Shown one piece after another: positions 32,127-40,639 of a stretch of 43,136 nucleotides of DNA. The stretch's first letter is position 1. Each line of letters opens with the position of its first letter. The notes below the pieces were generated by a model that saw nothing but the letters and a program-made list of their open reading frames with translations, made no database searches and was not told where the DNA came from. The stretch comes from Desulfobulbaceae bacterium (GTDB lineage: Bacteria > Desulfobacterota > Desulfobulbia > Desulfobulbales > SURF-16), in NCBI GenBank assembly GCA_027859235.1, contig JAQIBE010000254.1, positions 1-43,136 of the forward strand. The letters run 5' to 3'. The position numbers were made by a program, and so were the translations under genes.

Positions 32127-32995
32127 TGAAACTGTTATATACGAAGGCTGAGGTTCAGTCTTGGACGAAAAATATTCAAACCCAGGGAAGCACTATCTGT
32201 CTTGTGCCCACCATGGGTTTTTTTCATGCAGGCCATATAGCCCTCATGAAGAGGGCTGGTGAAATCGCGGACACCGTTCTGGTGAGCCTTTTTGTCAATC
32301 CCAGTCAATTTGCCCCTGGTGAAGATCTGTCAACCTATCCGAGAGATTTTGCCGCAGATTGCCAGAAGGCCGAGTCTGCGGGGGTTGAAGGCTTATTCTG
32401 TCCTGACGTGCAGGAGATGTACCCGCAGCAAAGTCAAACCAGTATCAAGGTCGAGAGCTTATCTCACCAGCTCTGCGGCAAGTCTCGGCCCACTCATTTC
32501 AATGGCGTGGCCACAGTGGTGACAAAACTGTTTAATATCTGTGGTGCGGATTATGCGATCTTCGGGGAAAAGGATTTTCAGCAACTGGCCGTGATAAAGC
32601 AGATGGTGGCGGATCTCAATATTCCTGTGCAGATCCATAGTCTGCCCATTGTGCGTGAATCTGATGGCCTTGCCATGAGTTCACGTAATAGTTATTTAAC
32701 CGGAGAAGAACGTAAGCAGGCCTTATGTTTATCTAAAGGCCTTTGTCTGGGGCGTAAGCTGGTCGCCTCTGGTATCCTTGATTCACGTATCATTATAGAA
32801 AAAGTAGCAGATTTTTGTAAAGATTCTGCAGTTTCTATTGATTATATTGCTATAATTAATAAATCAACCCTTGATGAGAGTCCCCATGTTGATGGACAGG
32901 CACTTCTTGCCATGGCTGTTAAAATAGGTAAAACTCGTTTGATTGATAACGGTTTTTTGCTCACTGGAGATAAAGATGTATCGCTCAATGCTTAA
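32126..32995 (+). CDS. panC: Pantothenate synthetase
   Basis: A 289-residue ligase joining pantoate and beta-alanine with ATP to form pantothenate. PTMGFFHAGHIALMKRA contains the HIGH-type motif HAGH (34-37). VNPSQFAPGEDLSTYPRDF and YAIFGEKDFQQLAVIKQMV are typical, and the KMSKS-like loop is DGLAMSSRNSYL. The ATG overlaps the stop of the preceding gene (TAATG). Its end overlaps panD by 20 nt, so the two pantothenate enzymes are coupled. coaD and coaE for the later CoA steps are also in this window. Confidence 0.96.
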   Translation: MKLLYTKAEVQSWTKNIQTQGSTICLVPTMGFFHAGHIALMKRAGEIADTVLVSLFVNPSQFAPGEDLSTYPRDFAADCQKAESAGVEGLFCPDVQEMYPQQSQTSIKVESLSHQLCGKSRPTHFNGVATVVTKLFNICGADYAIFGEKDFQQLAVIKQMVADLNIPVQIHSLPIVRESDGLAMSSRNSYLTGEERKQALCLSKGLCLGRKLVASGILDSRIIIEKVADFCKDSAVSIDYIAIINKSTLDESPHVDGQALLAMAVKIGKTRLIDNGFLLTGDKDVSLNA

Positions 32996-33374
32996 ATGTA
33001 AAATTCATAAGGCCACTATTACTCAAGCTGATCTCATGTATGAGGGGAGCCTGACGATTGATGCTGATCTCATGGCCAGTGTTGGTCTTGTTCCCTATGA
33101 AAAAATTTGTATTTATAATATTAATAATGGTGAACGACTTGAAACCTACGCCATAGAAGGCGAGGCGGGTACCGGTGTCATAGGCTTAAACGGGGCTGCT
33201 GCCCGGAAAGGTCTTGTGGGCGATCTGATTATCATTGTTTCTTATGCCATGTTTGCAGATGATGAACTCAAGGGGTTTATGCCGCAGGTGGTCGTTCTTG
33301 ATGGGGATAATAAAGTGAAAAATGTTATTGATTGTAATTTTTCTAATTCTCCTTTGATGAAAGGTTTTAGCTGA
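32976..33374 (+). CDS. panD: Aspartate 1-decarboxylase
   Basis: A 132-residue pyruvoyl enzyme making beta-alanine from aspartate. Self-cleavage between Gly24 and Ser25 in LMYEGSLTID gives the pyruvoyl group, at the same position as in E. coli. The conserved GEAGTGVIGLNGAAARKG and VGDLIIIVSYAMFADDEL follow. The start is the ATG at 32976, with TGGAG upstream and inside panC; a longer frame from 32943 is unlikely. The stop overlaps the mqnB start by one base. Maturation factors such as PanZ are not seen. Confidence 0.96.
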   Translation: MYRSMLKCKIHKATITQADLMYEGSLTIDADLMASVGLVPYEKICIYNINNGERLETYAIEGEAGTGVIGLNGAAARKGLVGDLIIIVSYAMFADDELKGFMPQVVVLDGDNKVKNVIDCNFSNSPLMKGFS

Positions 33375-34012
33375 TGGTTCTTGTTGTAACAGCCACCCCC
33401 GCTGAAATGAGGGAGATGCAGCACGCGCTTGGTCGCGATGTACAATTTCTTGTCGCCGGGGTGGGGCTCGTTGAAACAACGTTTAACCTGACCCGGTATC
33501 TCATGGCTCATCCTGAGGTGACCCGGGTGCTTAACCTTGGCATTGGTGGAGGATTTTCCTCGGCCCATGTTTCAGTGCTTGACTGTTGTCTTGCAACATC
33601 TGAGACCATTGGTGATCTCGGTGTTTGTTTTGATACCCATATTGAAAATCTTGACCCGTCATTTCTGGATATGGGCAATCACTATCCCTGTAGAAATAAC
33701 CTGCATGCCCATGCTGCAGAGTGGCTTTACCAGCGGAATTATGTTGTTCGCGCTGGCAGGTTTCTTTCTGTTAATGGTGTCAGCGGATCCACTCGGCGAG
33801 GTGGTATGGTCAATCGTGAGAACTGTATTTGTGAGAATATGGAAGGCGCTGCAGTGGCAAGGGTTTGCCATGGTATGGGTATCGATTGGCTTGAGTTTCG
33901 TGTTATTTCAAACCTTGTGGAGGATCGTGACCCTTCAACGTGGCATATCGAAGCCGCCATTAATAAGTATACTGAAATAATGAGGATGTATTTGCCGGAA
34001 CTGTACTCATGA
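33374..34012 (+). CDS. mqnB: Futalosine hydrolase
   Basis: A 212-residue nucleosidase of the phosphorylase/MTA-nucleosidase fold that removes hypoxanthine from futalosine in the alternative menaquinone pathway. VLVVTATPAEMREMQ is the N-terminal strand and loop, LNLGIGGGFSSAHVSVLDCC the nucleoside-binding region, and NMEGAAVARVCHGMGIDWLE the conserved glutamate motif, followed by FRVISNLVEDRDPSTW. It overlaps mqnD by 4 nt (ATGA). The pairing with mqnD makes the assignment firm against a plain MTA nucleosidase. mqnA and mqnC must lie elsewhere. Confidence 0.93.
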   Translation: MVLVVTATPAEMREMQHALGRDVQFLVAGVGLVETTFNLTRYLMAHPEVTRVLNLGIGGGFSSAHVSVLDCCLATSETIGDLGVCFDTHIENLDPSFLDMGNHYPCRNNLHAHAAEWLYQRNYVVRAGRFLSVNGVSGSTRRGGMVNRENCICENMEGAAVARVCHGMGIDWLEFRVISNLVEDRDPSTWHIEAAINKYTEIMRMYLPELYS

Positions 34013-34803
34013 CCTCCTTAGCCTTTTCTCCCTGCCCCAATGACACCTTTATCTTCCATGCCCTCGTGCACGGCTGTTCATCAGCCTTTGGTGTTGATTT
34101 TGATCCACCAGTCCTTGCCGACGTTGAGACGTTAAACCGTTTGGCCTTAGAGTCCAAGTTTGATGTCACCAAGCTCTCCTTTCATGCCTATGGTCATGTT
34201 CTGGATGAGTATCAACTGTTAAATTCAGGTGCCGCCTTAGGCCGCGGCTGTGGGCCGCTCCTGGTCAGCCGTGATGGAACCATTGATTTTAAAAGGGATA
34301 CAATAGCTATCCCGGGTGAGTTGACTACGGCGGCAATGCTTTTGCAGCTTTTTGGCGGTGGTGATGTACTGGTTAAGGTTATGGGCTTTGCTGACATTAT
34401 GGAGGCGGTTCTTAAGGGTGATGTGGATGCCGGCGTTATCATCCATGAGTCACGGTTTACCTATGAGGCCCTGGGCCTCCAATGTGTGCAGGATCTTGGC
34501 AATTGGTGGGAGGAATTCTCAGGTTTTCCTATTCCCCTTGGCGGCATTGTTGCACGGAAGAGTTTAGGACCAGATGTTATTGGACGCATTGATAAGGCTA
34601 TCTGCAGTTCAATTGAATATGGACACGCTAACCCATCAGAATCATTAGAGTATATCAAAGCAAATTCCCAAGAAATTGATTCTGACGTTGTAACCCGTCA
34701 TATCAAACTCTATGTGAATTCCTTTTCTACCCAGCTGGGGGAAGAGGGGAGGGGGGCTGTTGATTTTCTCTTACAAGCCGGCCGACAAAACAATTTATTC
34801 TAA
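34009..34803 (+). CDS. mqnD: 1,4-dihydroxy-6-naphthoate synthase
   Basis: A 264-residue periplasmic-binding-protein-fold enzyme that forms dihydroxynaphthoate from cyclic de-hypoxanthine futalosine. The opening LAFSPCPNDTFIFHALVHG is the family signature. LNRLALESKFDVTKLSFHAY, SGAALGRGCGPLL and AGVIIHESRFTYEALGLQCV (with the catalytic His) follow. There is no signal peptide, so it is cytoplasmic in spite of the fold. It ends the yfgM-panC-panD-mqnB-mqnD unit. It implies menaquinone-based anaerobic respiration by the futalosine route. Confidence 0.95.
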   Translation: MTSLAFSPCPNDTFIFHALVHGCSSAFGVDFDPPVLADVETLNRLALESKFDVTKLSFHAYGHVLDEYQLLNSGAALGRGCGPLLVSRDGTIDFKRDTIAIPGELTTAAMLLQLFGGGDVLVKVMGFADIMEAVLKGDVDAGVIIHESRFTYEALGLQCVQDLGNWWEEFSGFPIPLGGIVARKSLGPDVIGRIDKAICSSIEYGHANPSESLEYIKANSQEIDSDVVTRHIKLYVNSFSTQLGEEGRGAVDFLLQAGRQNNLF

Positions 34804-34808
34804 ATTTC

Positions 34809-34833
34809 TTTTTTGATAATTATTATCAAAAAA
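34809..34833 (+). terminator. AT-rich hairpin after mqnD
   Basis: TTTTTTGATAA (34809-34819) pairs perfectly with TTATCAAAAAA (34823-34833) around TTA. No T run follows on the plus strand, so it may be only a weak terminator or a processing structure. Confidence 0.45.
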
Positions 34834-34866
34834 CTGGTTTGCGGTGGGTAAATTCCTCATCAAGGC

Positions 34867-34894
34867 TTGACAATTTTCCACTGACTTATATATT
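34867..34894 (+). promoter_or_regulatory. Probable ilvB promoter
   Basis: TTGACA (34867-34872), 16 bp, TATATT (34889-34894). About 160 nt of leader lies before ilvB. Confidence 0.65.
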
Positions 34895-34912
34895 GTTTTC
34901 TCCTTATGTGTA

Positions 34913-35005
34913 ATGGGATTAAAGGTTTTGGTGGCGTATTTCTCGACCCTCCAGATTTATACATGTTATGTTTTATGTATTTTCGACGGTAACATAATAA
35001 TTTAA
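34913..35005 (+). CDS. Possible leader peptide rich in branched-chain residues
   Basis: A 30-codon frame starts 18 nt after the ilvB -10 box and ends 58 nt before ilvB. It has 12 Leu/Ile/Val residues out of 30, in clusters such as LKVLV, YVLCI and a terminal III before the stop. Leader peptides like this control ilv operons by attenuation in enterobacteria. There is no good ribosome-binding site and no classical terminator after it, and an AT-rich region yields such codons easily, so the call is tentative. Confidence 0.25.
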   Translation: MGLKVLVAYFSTLQIYTCYVLCIFDGNIII

Positions 35006-35024
35006 TTGTAATTTTTCAATTCAC

Positions 35025-35042
35025 AGCAATGATGTCATTGCT
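35025..35042 (+). promoter_or_regulatory. Perfect 8-bp inverted repeat just before ilvB
   Basis: AGCAATGA (35025-35032) and TCATTGCT (35035-35042) form a hairpin with a 2-nt spacer, ending 6 nt before the upstream ATG of ilvB. It could be an operator or a translation-control hairpin. Confidence 0.4.
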
Positions 35043-35063
35043 TAACTTATGCAGGATACTTCT

Positions 35064-36761
35064 ATGAAGATGACAGGCACTCAGGCATTTATGAAATGTC
35101 TGGAGGAAGAAAATGTTCAAACAATCTTTGGCTTCCCTGGCGGGTCAGTCATTGATCTCTATGACACTATTCTCCAACAAGACAAGATTCATCATGTTCT
35201 GGTTCGCCACGAACAGGCAGCTGTGCATGCAGCCGATGCCTTTGCCCGTGTAACGGGTGGTGTTGGTGTTGCTCTTGTAACTTCAGGGCCTGGAGCCACC
35301 AATACGGTAACAGGTATTGCCACGGCCTACCTTGATTCTATTCCCATAGTTGTTTTCACGGGTCAAGTGCCCACCGCACTCATTGGTAATGATGCCTTTC
35401 AAGAGGTTGATATCGTTGGTATCACCCGTCCCTGTACAAAGCATAATTATTTGGTCAAGGATGTAAAAGACCTCGTGCCGACTATACGTGAGGCCTTTCA
35501 TGTGGCACGCAGCGGTCGTCCTGGTCCTGTTTTAGTTGATCTGCCTAAGGACGTTATGAACAGTATGATTAACTTTCCAGATAAAAAGCCTGTGGAAATG
35601 AGGACCTATAAACCCACTTATGAGCCTCACCCCGGTCAGATTGAGAAGGCATGCAAGACCATAATGAAGGCAAAACGCCCCGTGCTCTATATTGGCGGCG
35701 GCGTTATTCTCGGCAACGCCCATAAGGAACTAACGGAGTTTGCCCGTAAACTGGATATCCCCGTGACCATGACCTTGATGGGCCTTGGCGGTTACCCAGG
35801 TACAGATCCGCTCTCCCTTGGAATGCTGGGGATGCATGGTACCTATTTTGCCAACATGGCTGTGGCAAAATCCGATGTGCTTATTGCTGTCGGCGCCCGT
35901 TTTGACGATCGCGTAACCGGTAAGATTGATGAATTTGCCCCGGGTGCCAAGATTATTCATATTGATATTGACCCGACTTCTATCAGTAAAAATGTTGACG
36001 TTGATATCCCTATCGTTGCCGGTTGTAAACAGGCCATGGCCCAGATGAATAAATGGGTCGATGCATGTGATTATGATATCGACGCTAAAAAGGCAGAGTT
36101 TATCCCTTGGCTTGATCAGATTAAGGAGTGGAAGAACAAGCATCCACTGGGCTATGTTGATGAAACAGATATTATTAAGCCGCAGTTTGTTATCCAGAAA
36201 CTGCATGAAATGACCCAGGGTGACGCCATTATTACAACTGAGGTTGGGCAGCATCAGATGTGGGCGGCGCAATTCTACCATTTCAACAATCCTCGCACCC
36301 TGATTACCTCCGGTGGTTTAGGGACCATGGGCTACGGTTTCCCTGCTGCTATTGGCGCGCAGATGGCAGCCCCGGGACGCACGGTTATTGATGTTGCCGG
36401 TGATGGTTCCATGCAGATGAACATTCAGGAATTTGCCACGGTCATGCAGGAGAAATTACCCATCAAGATTGCTCTGTTAAATAATGGTTATCTTGGCATG
36501 GTCCGTCAATGGCAGGAATTATTCTACGACAAGCGTTACTCAGCCACTCCCATGGAGGTGGTGCCTGATTTTGTCAAGCTTGCTGAGGCGTACGGTGCTG
36601 TTGGCTTGCGCGCTACAAAGCCCAGTGAAGTTGAGCCCGTCATCAAGGAGGCTCTTGCCACTGACACCTGTGTCTTGATGGATTTTGTCATTGCACGTGA
36701 AGAGGGTGTTTTTCCAATGGTTCCTGCTGGTAAGGCAACCACAGATATGCTTTTAGTTTAA
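35064..36761 (+). CDS. ilvB: Acetolactate synthase, large catalytic subunit
   Basis: A 565-residue thiamine diphosphate enzyme starting valine, leucine and isoleucine synthesis. FGFPGGSVIDLYDTI and RHEQAAVHAADAFARVTG carry the conserved glutamate. TSGPGATNTVTGIATAYLDS follows. The FAD-binding middle domain includes ILIAVGARFDDRVTGK-like sequence. The metal and ThDP motif is DVAGDGSMQMNIQEFATV with LLNNGYLGMVRQWQ. An ATG at 35049 is possible, but AGGA seven bases ahead favours 35064. It is 11 nt upstream of ilvN. Confidence 0.97.
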   Translation: MKMTGTQAFMKCLEEENVQTIFGFPGGSVIDLYDTILQQDKIHHVLVRHEQAAVHAADAFARVTGGVGVALVTSGPGATNTVTGIATAYLDSIPIVVFTGQVPTALIGNDAFQEVDIVGITRPCTKHNYLVKDVKDLVPTIREAFHVARSGRPGPVLVDLPKDVMNSMINFPDKKPVEMRTYKPTYEPHPGQIEKACKTIMKAKRPVLYIGGGVILGNAHKELTEFARKLDIPVTMTLMGLGGYPGTDPLSLGMLGMHGTYFANMAVAKSDVLIAVGARFDDRVTGKIDEFAPGAKIIHIDIDPTSISKNVDVDIPIVAGCKQAMAQMNKWVDACDYDIDAKKAEFIPWLDQIKEWKNKHPLGYVDETDIIKPQFVIQKLHEMTQGDAIITTEVGQHQMWAAQFYHFNNPRTLITSGGLGTMGYGFPAAIGAQMAAPGRTVIDVAGDGSMQMNIQEFATVMQEKLPIKIALLNNGYLGMVRQWQELFYDKRYSATPMEVVPDFVKLAEAYGAVGLRATKPSEVEPVIKEALATDTCVLMDFVIAREEGVFPMVPAGKATTDMLLV

Positions 36762-36772
36762 TAGGTAATGTA

Positions 36773-37258
36773 ATGAAACATACAATCTCAGTACTCTTAC
36801 AAAACAAACCAGGCGTTCTCTCCCGTGTAACGGGTCTCTTTTCCGGACGTGGCTTTAATATTGAAAGTCTTTCTGTTGCGCAAACCATTGAAAAGGATAT
36901 TTCTTGCCTGACTTTGGTCACCCGGGGTGATAATGCTATTATTGAGCAGATCACCAAACAGCTCCATAAGCTTATTGATGTTATTAAGGTGACAGATATC
37001 AGCGACACGGATTATGTTGAGCGGGAAATGGCCTTGATTCGCATTAAGGCAGAAGCTGCAACACGTGCTGAAGTACTACGTATTGCTGATATCTTCCGTG
37101 CTCGAGTTGTTGATGTCAGTCAGAAAAGTTATTCTATTGAAGTGACTGGCAGCCATGGCAAAATTGCCGCTGTCACAGAACTCCTTAAACCTATTGGTAT
37201 TCAAGAGATCGTCCGTACTGGTTCCATTGCCATGACAAGGGCCTCTAAGAAATACTAA
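36773..37258 (+). CDS. ilvN: Acetolactate synthase, small regulatory subunit
   Basis: A 161-residue regulatory subunit. The N-terminal ACT domain (HTISVLLQNKPGVLSRVTGL, then FSGRGFNIESLSV) binds valine for feedback inhibition. The C-terminal domain has ALIRIKAEAATRAEVLRIAD and SYSIEVTGSHGKIAAVTELL. Length fits the common form (E. coli IlvH 163 aa). It follows ilvB by 11 nt. ilvC, which often comes next in related genomes, is missing here; a 126-nt gap leads to psd. The gap holds a hairpin with ACTGGT and ACCAGT arms and T runs, but no clear terminator. Confidence 0.96.
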   Translation: MKHTISVLLQNKPGVLSRVTGLFSGRGFNIESLSVAQTIEKDISCLTLVTRGDNAIIEQITKQLHKLIDVIKVTDISDTDYVEREMALIRIKAEAATRAEVLRIADIFRARVVDVSQKSYSIEVTGSHGKIAAVTELLKPIGIQEIVRTGSIAMTRASKKY

Positions 37259-37384
37259 ATCGGATCTCTTTAAGGTTCATATTTTTTTTGCACAAACAAC
37301 CTGACTGGTGCCTTTTTTTGAGGTGACCAGTTTCGTTGTCTTAGGTGGTTTGGTTCAACACCATAACATAAGAAGACATATTTC

Positions 37385-38029
37385 ATGAAAAAACCTATTA
37401 TTCCAGTGGCCTTAGAGGGCGTTCCTTTTATCGGCTTTTCAGCATTTTTGACGCTTCTTGCTGCGGTTTTGCAGTATCAGATTGTTGTGGGTGCAGGGGT
37501 ATTTCTCACTGGTTTTTGTCTGTACTTCTTTCGGGACCCTGAACGTGTATCACCTGTTGCTGAAGATGGTTTTGTCTCCCCTGCTGATGGGAAGGTGATC
37601 ATCATAGAGAAGATCCATGATGAGCGTTTTGGCCAAGATCATGTGTATAAGTTGTCTATCTTTATGAATGTTTTTAATGTGCATGTGAATCGTATTCCTT
37701 TCGCGGGTACAGTAAAAAATATTACCTATTCACCCGGTAAGTTTTATTCGGCTGATTCCGCTAAGGGTGCCTTGGAAAATGAAGCATGTACCCTTACTGT
37801 TGAGACTGCAAAAGGTTATACCTATGGAATGACCCAGGTTGCGGGTCTCATTGCCCGGCGTATTGTCTGCTGGGCTGAACTGGATGATTGTTTTCGTACA
37901 GGTGAGCGTTTCGGTCTTATTCGTTTTGGCTCACGGGTGGATCTTTATCTGCCTTTAACGACTAAGCTGGAGATCACGGTGGGACAGAAGGTTAAGGCTG
38001 GTGAGACTGTTTTAGGTTATTTGAGTTGA
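37385..38029 (+). CDS. psd: Phosphatidylserine decarboxylase, short form
   Basis: A 214-residue pyruvoyl-dependent decarboxylase making phosphatidylethanolamine. The protein is cleaved at Gly182-Ser183 in LIRFGSRVDLYLP, and Ser becomes the pyruvoyl group. Two hydrophobic helices near the N-terminus (FIGFSAFLTLLAAVLQYQIV, GVFLTGFCLYFF) anchor it to the membrane. DGFVSPADGKVIIIEKI and IFMNVFNVHVNRIPF are family landmarks. The size fits the short PSD-A type of many anaerobes and archaea rather than the E. coli form of about 320 aa. It works with pssA just downstream. Confidence 0.95.
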   Translation: MKKPIIPVALEGVPFIGFSAFLTLLAAVLQYQIVVGAGVFLTGFCLYFFRDPERVSPVAEDGFVSPADGKVIIIEKIHDERFGQDHVYKLSIFMNVFNVHVNRIPFAGTVKNITYSPGKFYSADSAKGALENEACTLTVETAKGYTYGMTQVAGLIARRIVCWAELDDCFRTGERFGLIRFGSRVDLYLPLTTKLEITVGQKVKAGETVLGYLS

Positions 38030-38088
38030 TTTAATGGCAGCACCCGTGACTCAACACCGAAGGTTAATGTTCAGCGGGAATTGTAAAT

Positions 38089-38117
38089 TTGTAGTTTATG
38101 TGTTGATGCAGTATAAA
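38089..38117 (+). promoter_or_regulatory. Possible pssA promoter
   Basis: TTGTAG (38089-38094), 17 bp, TATAAA (38112-38117), 42 bp before the pssA start in a 130-nt gap. Confidence 0.4.
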
Positions 38118-38159
38118 CAGAGTAATCGTAAAATTAAGTGAAACCTATGGGATGTGGTA

Positions 38160-38930
38160 ATGGAAATGGATGATCAAGGTACAGAATATAAACAGGCACC
38201 CCGGGGTACAGTTTATATTCTTCCTAATTTGATTACGACATTTAGTCTGTTTTCAGGCTTTTACGCCATAGTCTCGTCCATAAACGGTAAATTTGTGCAT
38301 GCGGCTATTGCTATTCTCATAGCGTCTGTTTTTGATGCGGCTGATGGCCGTGTTGCGCGAATGACAGGGACAACGTCAAAGTTTGGTGAGCAGTACGACT
38401 CCTTATGTGATTTGATTTCTTTTGGAATGGCTCCGGCTCTCTTGTCCTATCTCTGGTTGCTCCAGCCCTTTGGCCGCTATGGCTGGCTGGCTGTATTCTT
38501 GTATGTTGCGGCCACAGCGTTACGTTTGGCCCGGTTTAATAGTCAGATTGAGGAAACCCCTAAAGGTGTTTTTGTCGGACTTCCATGCCCGGCGGCGGCG
38601 GCCATGATAGCGACAGTGGTTATTTTTTGTAATTTTGTCTGCGATATACGGGCTCAATATTTAGATATTATTCTTTTACTTACGGTTTATTTCTTGTCTT
38701 ATCTCATGGTTTCGGGCCATCATTATAATAATTTTAAACATATCTCTAAGCCAAACACCTTTCAGTTCATGGTTGGTACCATATTGTTTTTTATTATCAT
38801 CGCCACAGAGCCGCAAATTACCCTTTTTGTCCTCTTTATCTCCTATATCCTATCCGCGCCCCTTGCGGGGGTTTATAGATTGATTCGGCGCAAAAAAGGG
38901 GATATTTCTAAGACTAAAGCAGGCCTTTAA
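38160..38930 (+). CDS. pssA: CDP-diacylglycerol-serine O-phosphatidyltransferase
   Basis: A 256-residue integral membrane enzyme of the CDP-alcohol phosphatidyltransferase family that makes phosphatidylserine. The catalytic signature D-x2-DG-x2-AR-x8-G-x3-D-x3-D is seen in DAADGRVARM and GEQYDSLCD. About eight hydrophobic segments follow (for example LAVFLYVAATALRLARF, DIILLLTVYFLSYLM, FMVGTILFFIIIATE). The track-like longer GTG start at 38154 adds only two residues; the ATG at 38160 is used. psd and pssA together give the PS to PE route. The gene ends 57 nt before leuA. Confidence 0.95.
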   Translation: MEMDDQGTEYKQAPRGTVYILPNLITTFSLFSGFYAIVSSINGKFVHAAIAILIASVFDAADGRVARMTGTTSKFGEQYDSLCDLISFGMAPALLSYLWLLQPFGRYGWLAVFLYVAATALRLARFNSQIEETPKGVFVGLPCPAAAAMIATVVIFCNFVCDIRAQYLDIILLLTVYFLSYLMVSGHHYNNFKHISKPNTFQFMVGTILFFIIIATEPQITLFVLFISYILSAPLAGVYRLIRRKKGDISKTKAGL

Positions 38931-38987
38931 TACTTATCTCCTCATAACTCCTTTTCCCGATAAAAAATTCGTTATGAGATAATCAAT

Positions 38988-40523
38988 ATGAAAAATAAAA
39001 GTGATAAAATAATATTTTTTGATACCACCCTCCGTGACGGTGAGCAGTCACCGGGTGCTACGATGAATATGCAGGAAAAATTTAGAATAGCCGGGCAGTT
39101 GGCTAAAATGAAGGTTGATGTGATTGAGGCAGGTTTTCCTGTGGCATCCGCTGGTGATTTTGACTGTGTAAAGAATATAGCTGATAATATCAGAGGCGTG
39201 CAGATCGCAGGTCTTGCCAGGGCAAACAAAAACGATATTGATACCGCCTGGAATGCCCTGAAGAATGGTGAAAATCCACGTATTCACACCTTTCTTGCCA
39301 CCTCAGATATTCATTTGCAGCATAAGTTGAAAATGAATAGAGATCAAGTGCTTGAGCTTGCGGTTGCATCGGTAAAACATGCAGCAGGATATACCTCAAA
39401 CGTTGAATTTTCAGCAGAAGATGCCACACGATCCGATCTTGATTTTGTCTGCAAGGTTTTTACGGCCGTAATCGATGCCGGTGCCACCACGCTGAATTTC
39501 CCGGATACTACAGGCTACGCCATGCCGGATGAGTTTGGTGCGCAAATTAGTTACCTAATGAATAATATCCCCAATATTCATAAGGCGGTTCTCTCGGTAC
39601 ATTGTCATAATGACTTAGGCCTTGCTGTTGCGAACTCCCTTGCGGCAATTAAAGCTGGAGCTCGTCAGGTTGAAACTACCATTAATGGTATTGGTGAACG
39701 GGCAGGCAATACAGCAATGGAAGAAATTGTTATGGGTTTAAAGACCCGGAGTGACGTGCATAAGGTTGTAACCGATATTGTCACTGAGCAACTTCATCCA
39801 ACTTCACGAATGGTCAGCACCATCACCGGCATGATGGTGCAGCCCAATAAGGCCATTGTTGGGGCAAATGCCTTTGCCCATGAGTCTGGTATTCATCAGG
39901 ATGGTATTTTAAAAGAACGTACCACCTATGAAATTATGAACCCCTGTGATGTTGGCCTTACCGCTGGAAGTCTTGTCTTGGGTAAACATTCAGGCCGCCA
40001 TGCCCTGAAAGATCGTATTGCCACTCTGGGTCATGAGCCGTTGACTGATGATGAGTTGCAGAAGGTCTTTACCCGCTTCAAAGCCCTAGCCGATGTGAAG
40101 AAGGATATCTTTGATGAGGATATTGAGGCTATTTTGATGGATATTGTCTTTGCCATCCCTGAAACCTACAAGTTGATCTCCCTTGGTGCCATGTCTGGTA
40201 ATAAAGCTATGCCCGTAACAGGGGTGAAGCTGAGTATTGACGGCGTTGAACGGGAGGGTGCAGCTATTGGTGTTGGACCCATTGATGCCGCATTTAAGAC
40301 CATCGCTCAGATCACCAATACCACGAGCAAGTTATTGTATTTTGCTGTGAGTTCTATCACGGGTGGTACCGATGCCCAGGGGGAAGTCATGGTCCGTCTG
40401 CAACAGGATGACAAGATCATCATGGGGCAGGGTGCTGACCCTGATATTATTACGGCAGCTGCTAAGGCCTATATTAATGGCTTAAATCGAGCAGCTTATA
40501 TGAAAAATAAACATAAAAAGTGA
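38988..40523 (+). CDS. leuA: 2-isopropylmalate synthase
   Basis: A 511-residue enzyme condensing acetyl-CoA and 2-oxoisovalerate in leucine synthesis. IFFDTTLRDGEQSPGATM is the N-terminal signature of the HMGL-like TIM barrel. Metal ligands lie in VLSVHCHNDLGLAVANSLAA, with TTINGIGERAGN next. GANAFAHESGIHQDGILKER and GKHSGRHALKDRI are also conserved. The C-terminal LeuA dimer domain provides leucine feedback. Length matches LeuA rather than citramalate synthase (CimA), although that close relative cannot be fully excluded. A terminator follows at 40555. Confidence 0.95.
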   Translation: MKNKSDKIIFFDTTLRDGEQSPGATMNMQEKFRIAGQLAKMKVDVIEAGFPVASAGDFDCVKNIADNIRGVQIAGLARANKNDIDTAWNALKNGENPRIHTFLATSDIHLQHKLKMNRDQVLELAVASVKHAAGYTSNVEFSAEDATRSDLDFVCKVFTAVIDAGATTLNFPDTTGYAMPDEFGAQISYLMNNIPNIHKAVLSVHCHNDLGLAVANSLAAIKAGARQVETTINGIGERAGNTAMEEIVMGLKTRSDVHKVVTDIVTEQLHPTSRMVSTITGMMVQPNKAIVGANAFAHESGIHQDGILKERTTYEIMNPCDVGLTAGSLVLGKHSGRHALKDRIATLGHEPLTDDELQKVFTRFKALADVKKDIFDEDIEAILMDIVFAIPETYKLISLGAMSGNKAMPVTGVKLSIDGVEREGAAIGVGPIDAAFKTIAQITNTTSKLLYFAVSSITGGTDAQGEVMVRLQQDDKIIMGQGADPDIITAAAKAYINGLNRAAYMKNKHKK

Positions 40524-40554
40524 TTCTGCCTTAACGGCAAGGATTACCTTGACT

Positions 40555-40588
40555 AAGGGCAGCACTTTTCATTAAGTCTGCCCTTTTA
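40555..40588 (+). terminator. Terminator after leuA
   Basis: AAGGGCAG (40555-40562) pairs with CTGCCCTT (40578-40585), extended inward by ACTT/AAGT around a TTCATT loop, and is followed by a short T run. Confidence 0.75.
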
Positions 40589-40639
40589 CTTTGTTGGATA
40601 GTAACTCTTTATTGGTTGTAAACGGTTGCAGTTGAAATG

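Noticed and set aside
35730-36281. Minus-strand 183-codon frame inside ilvB
   Set aside because: It is antisense to the conserved ilvB coding region with no start signal; a shadow frame.
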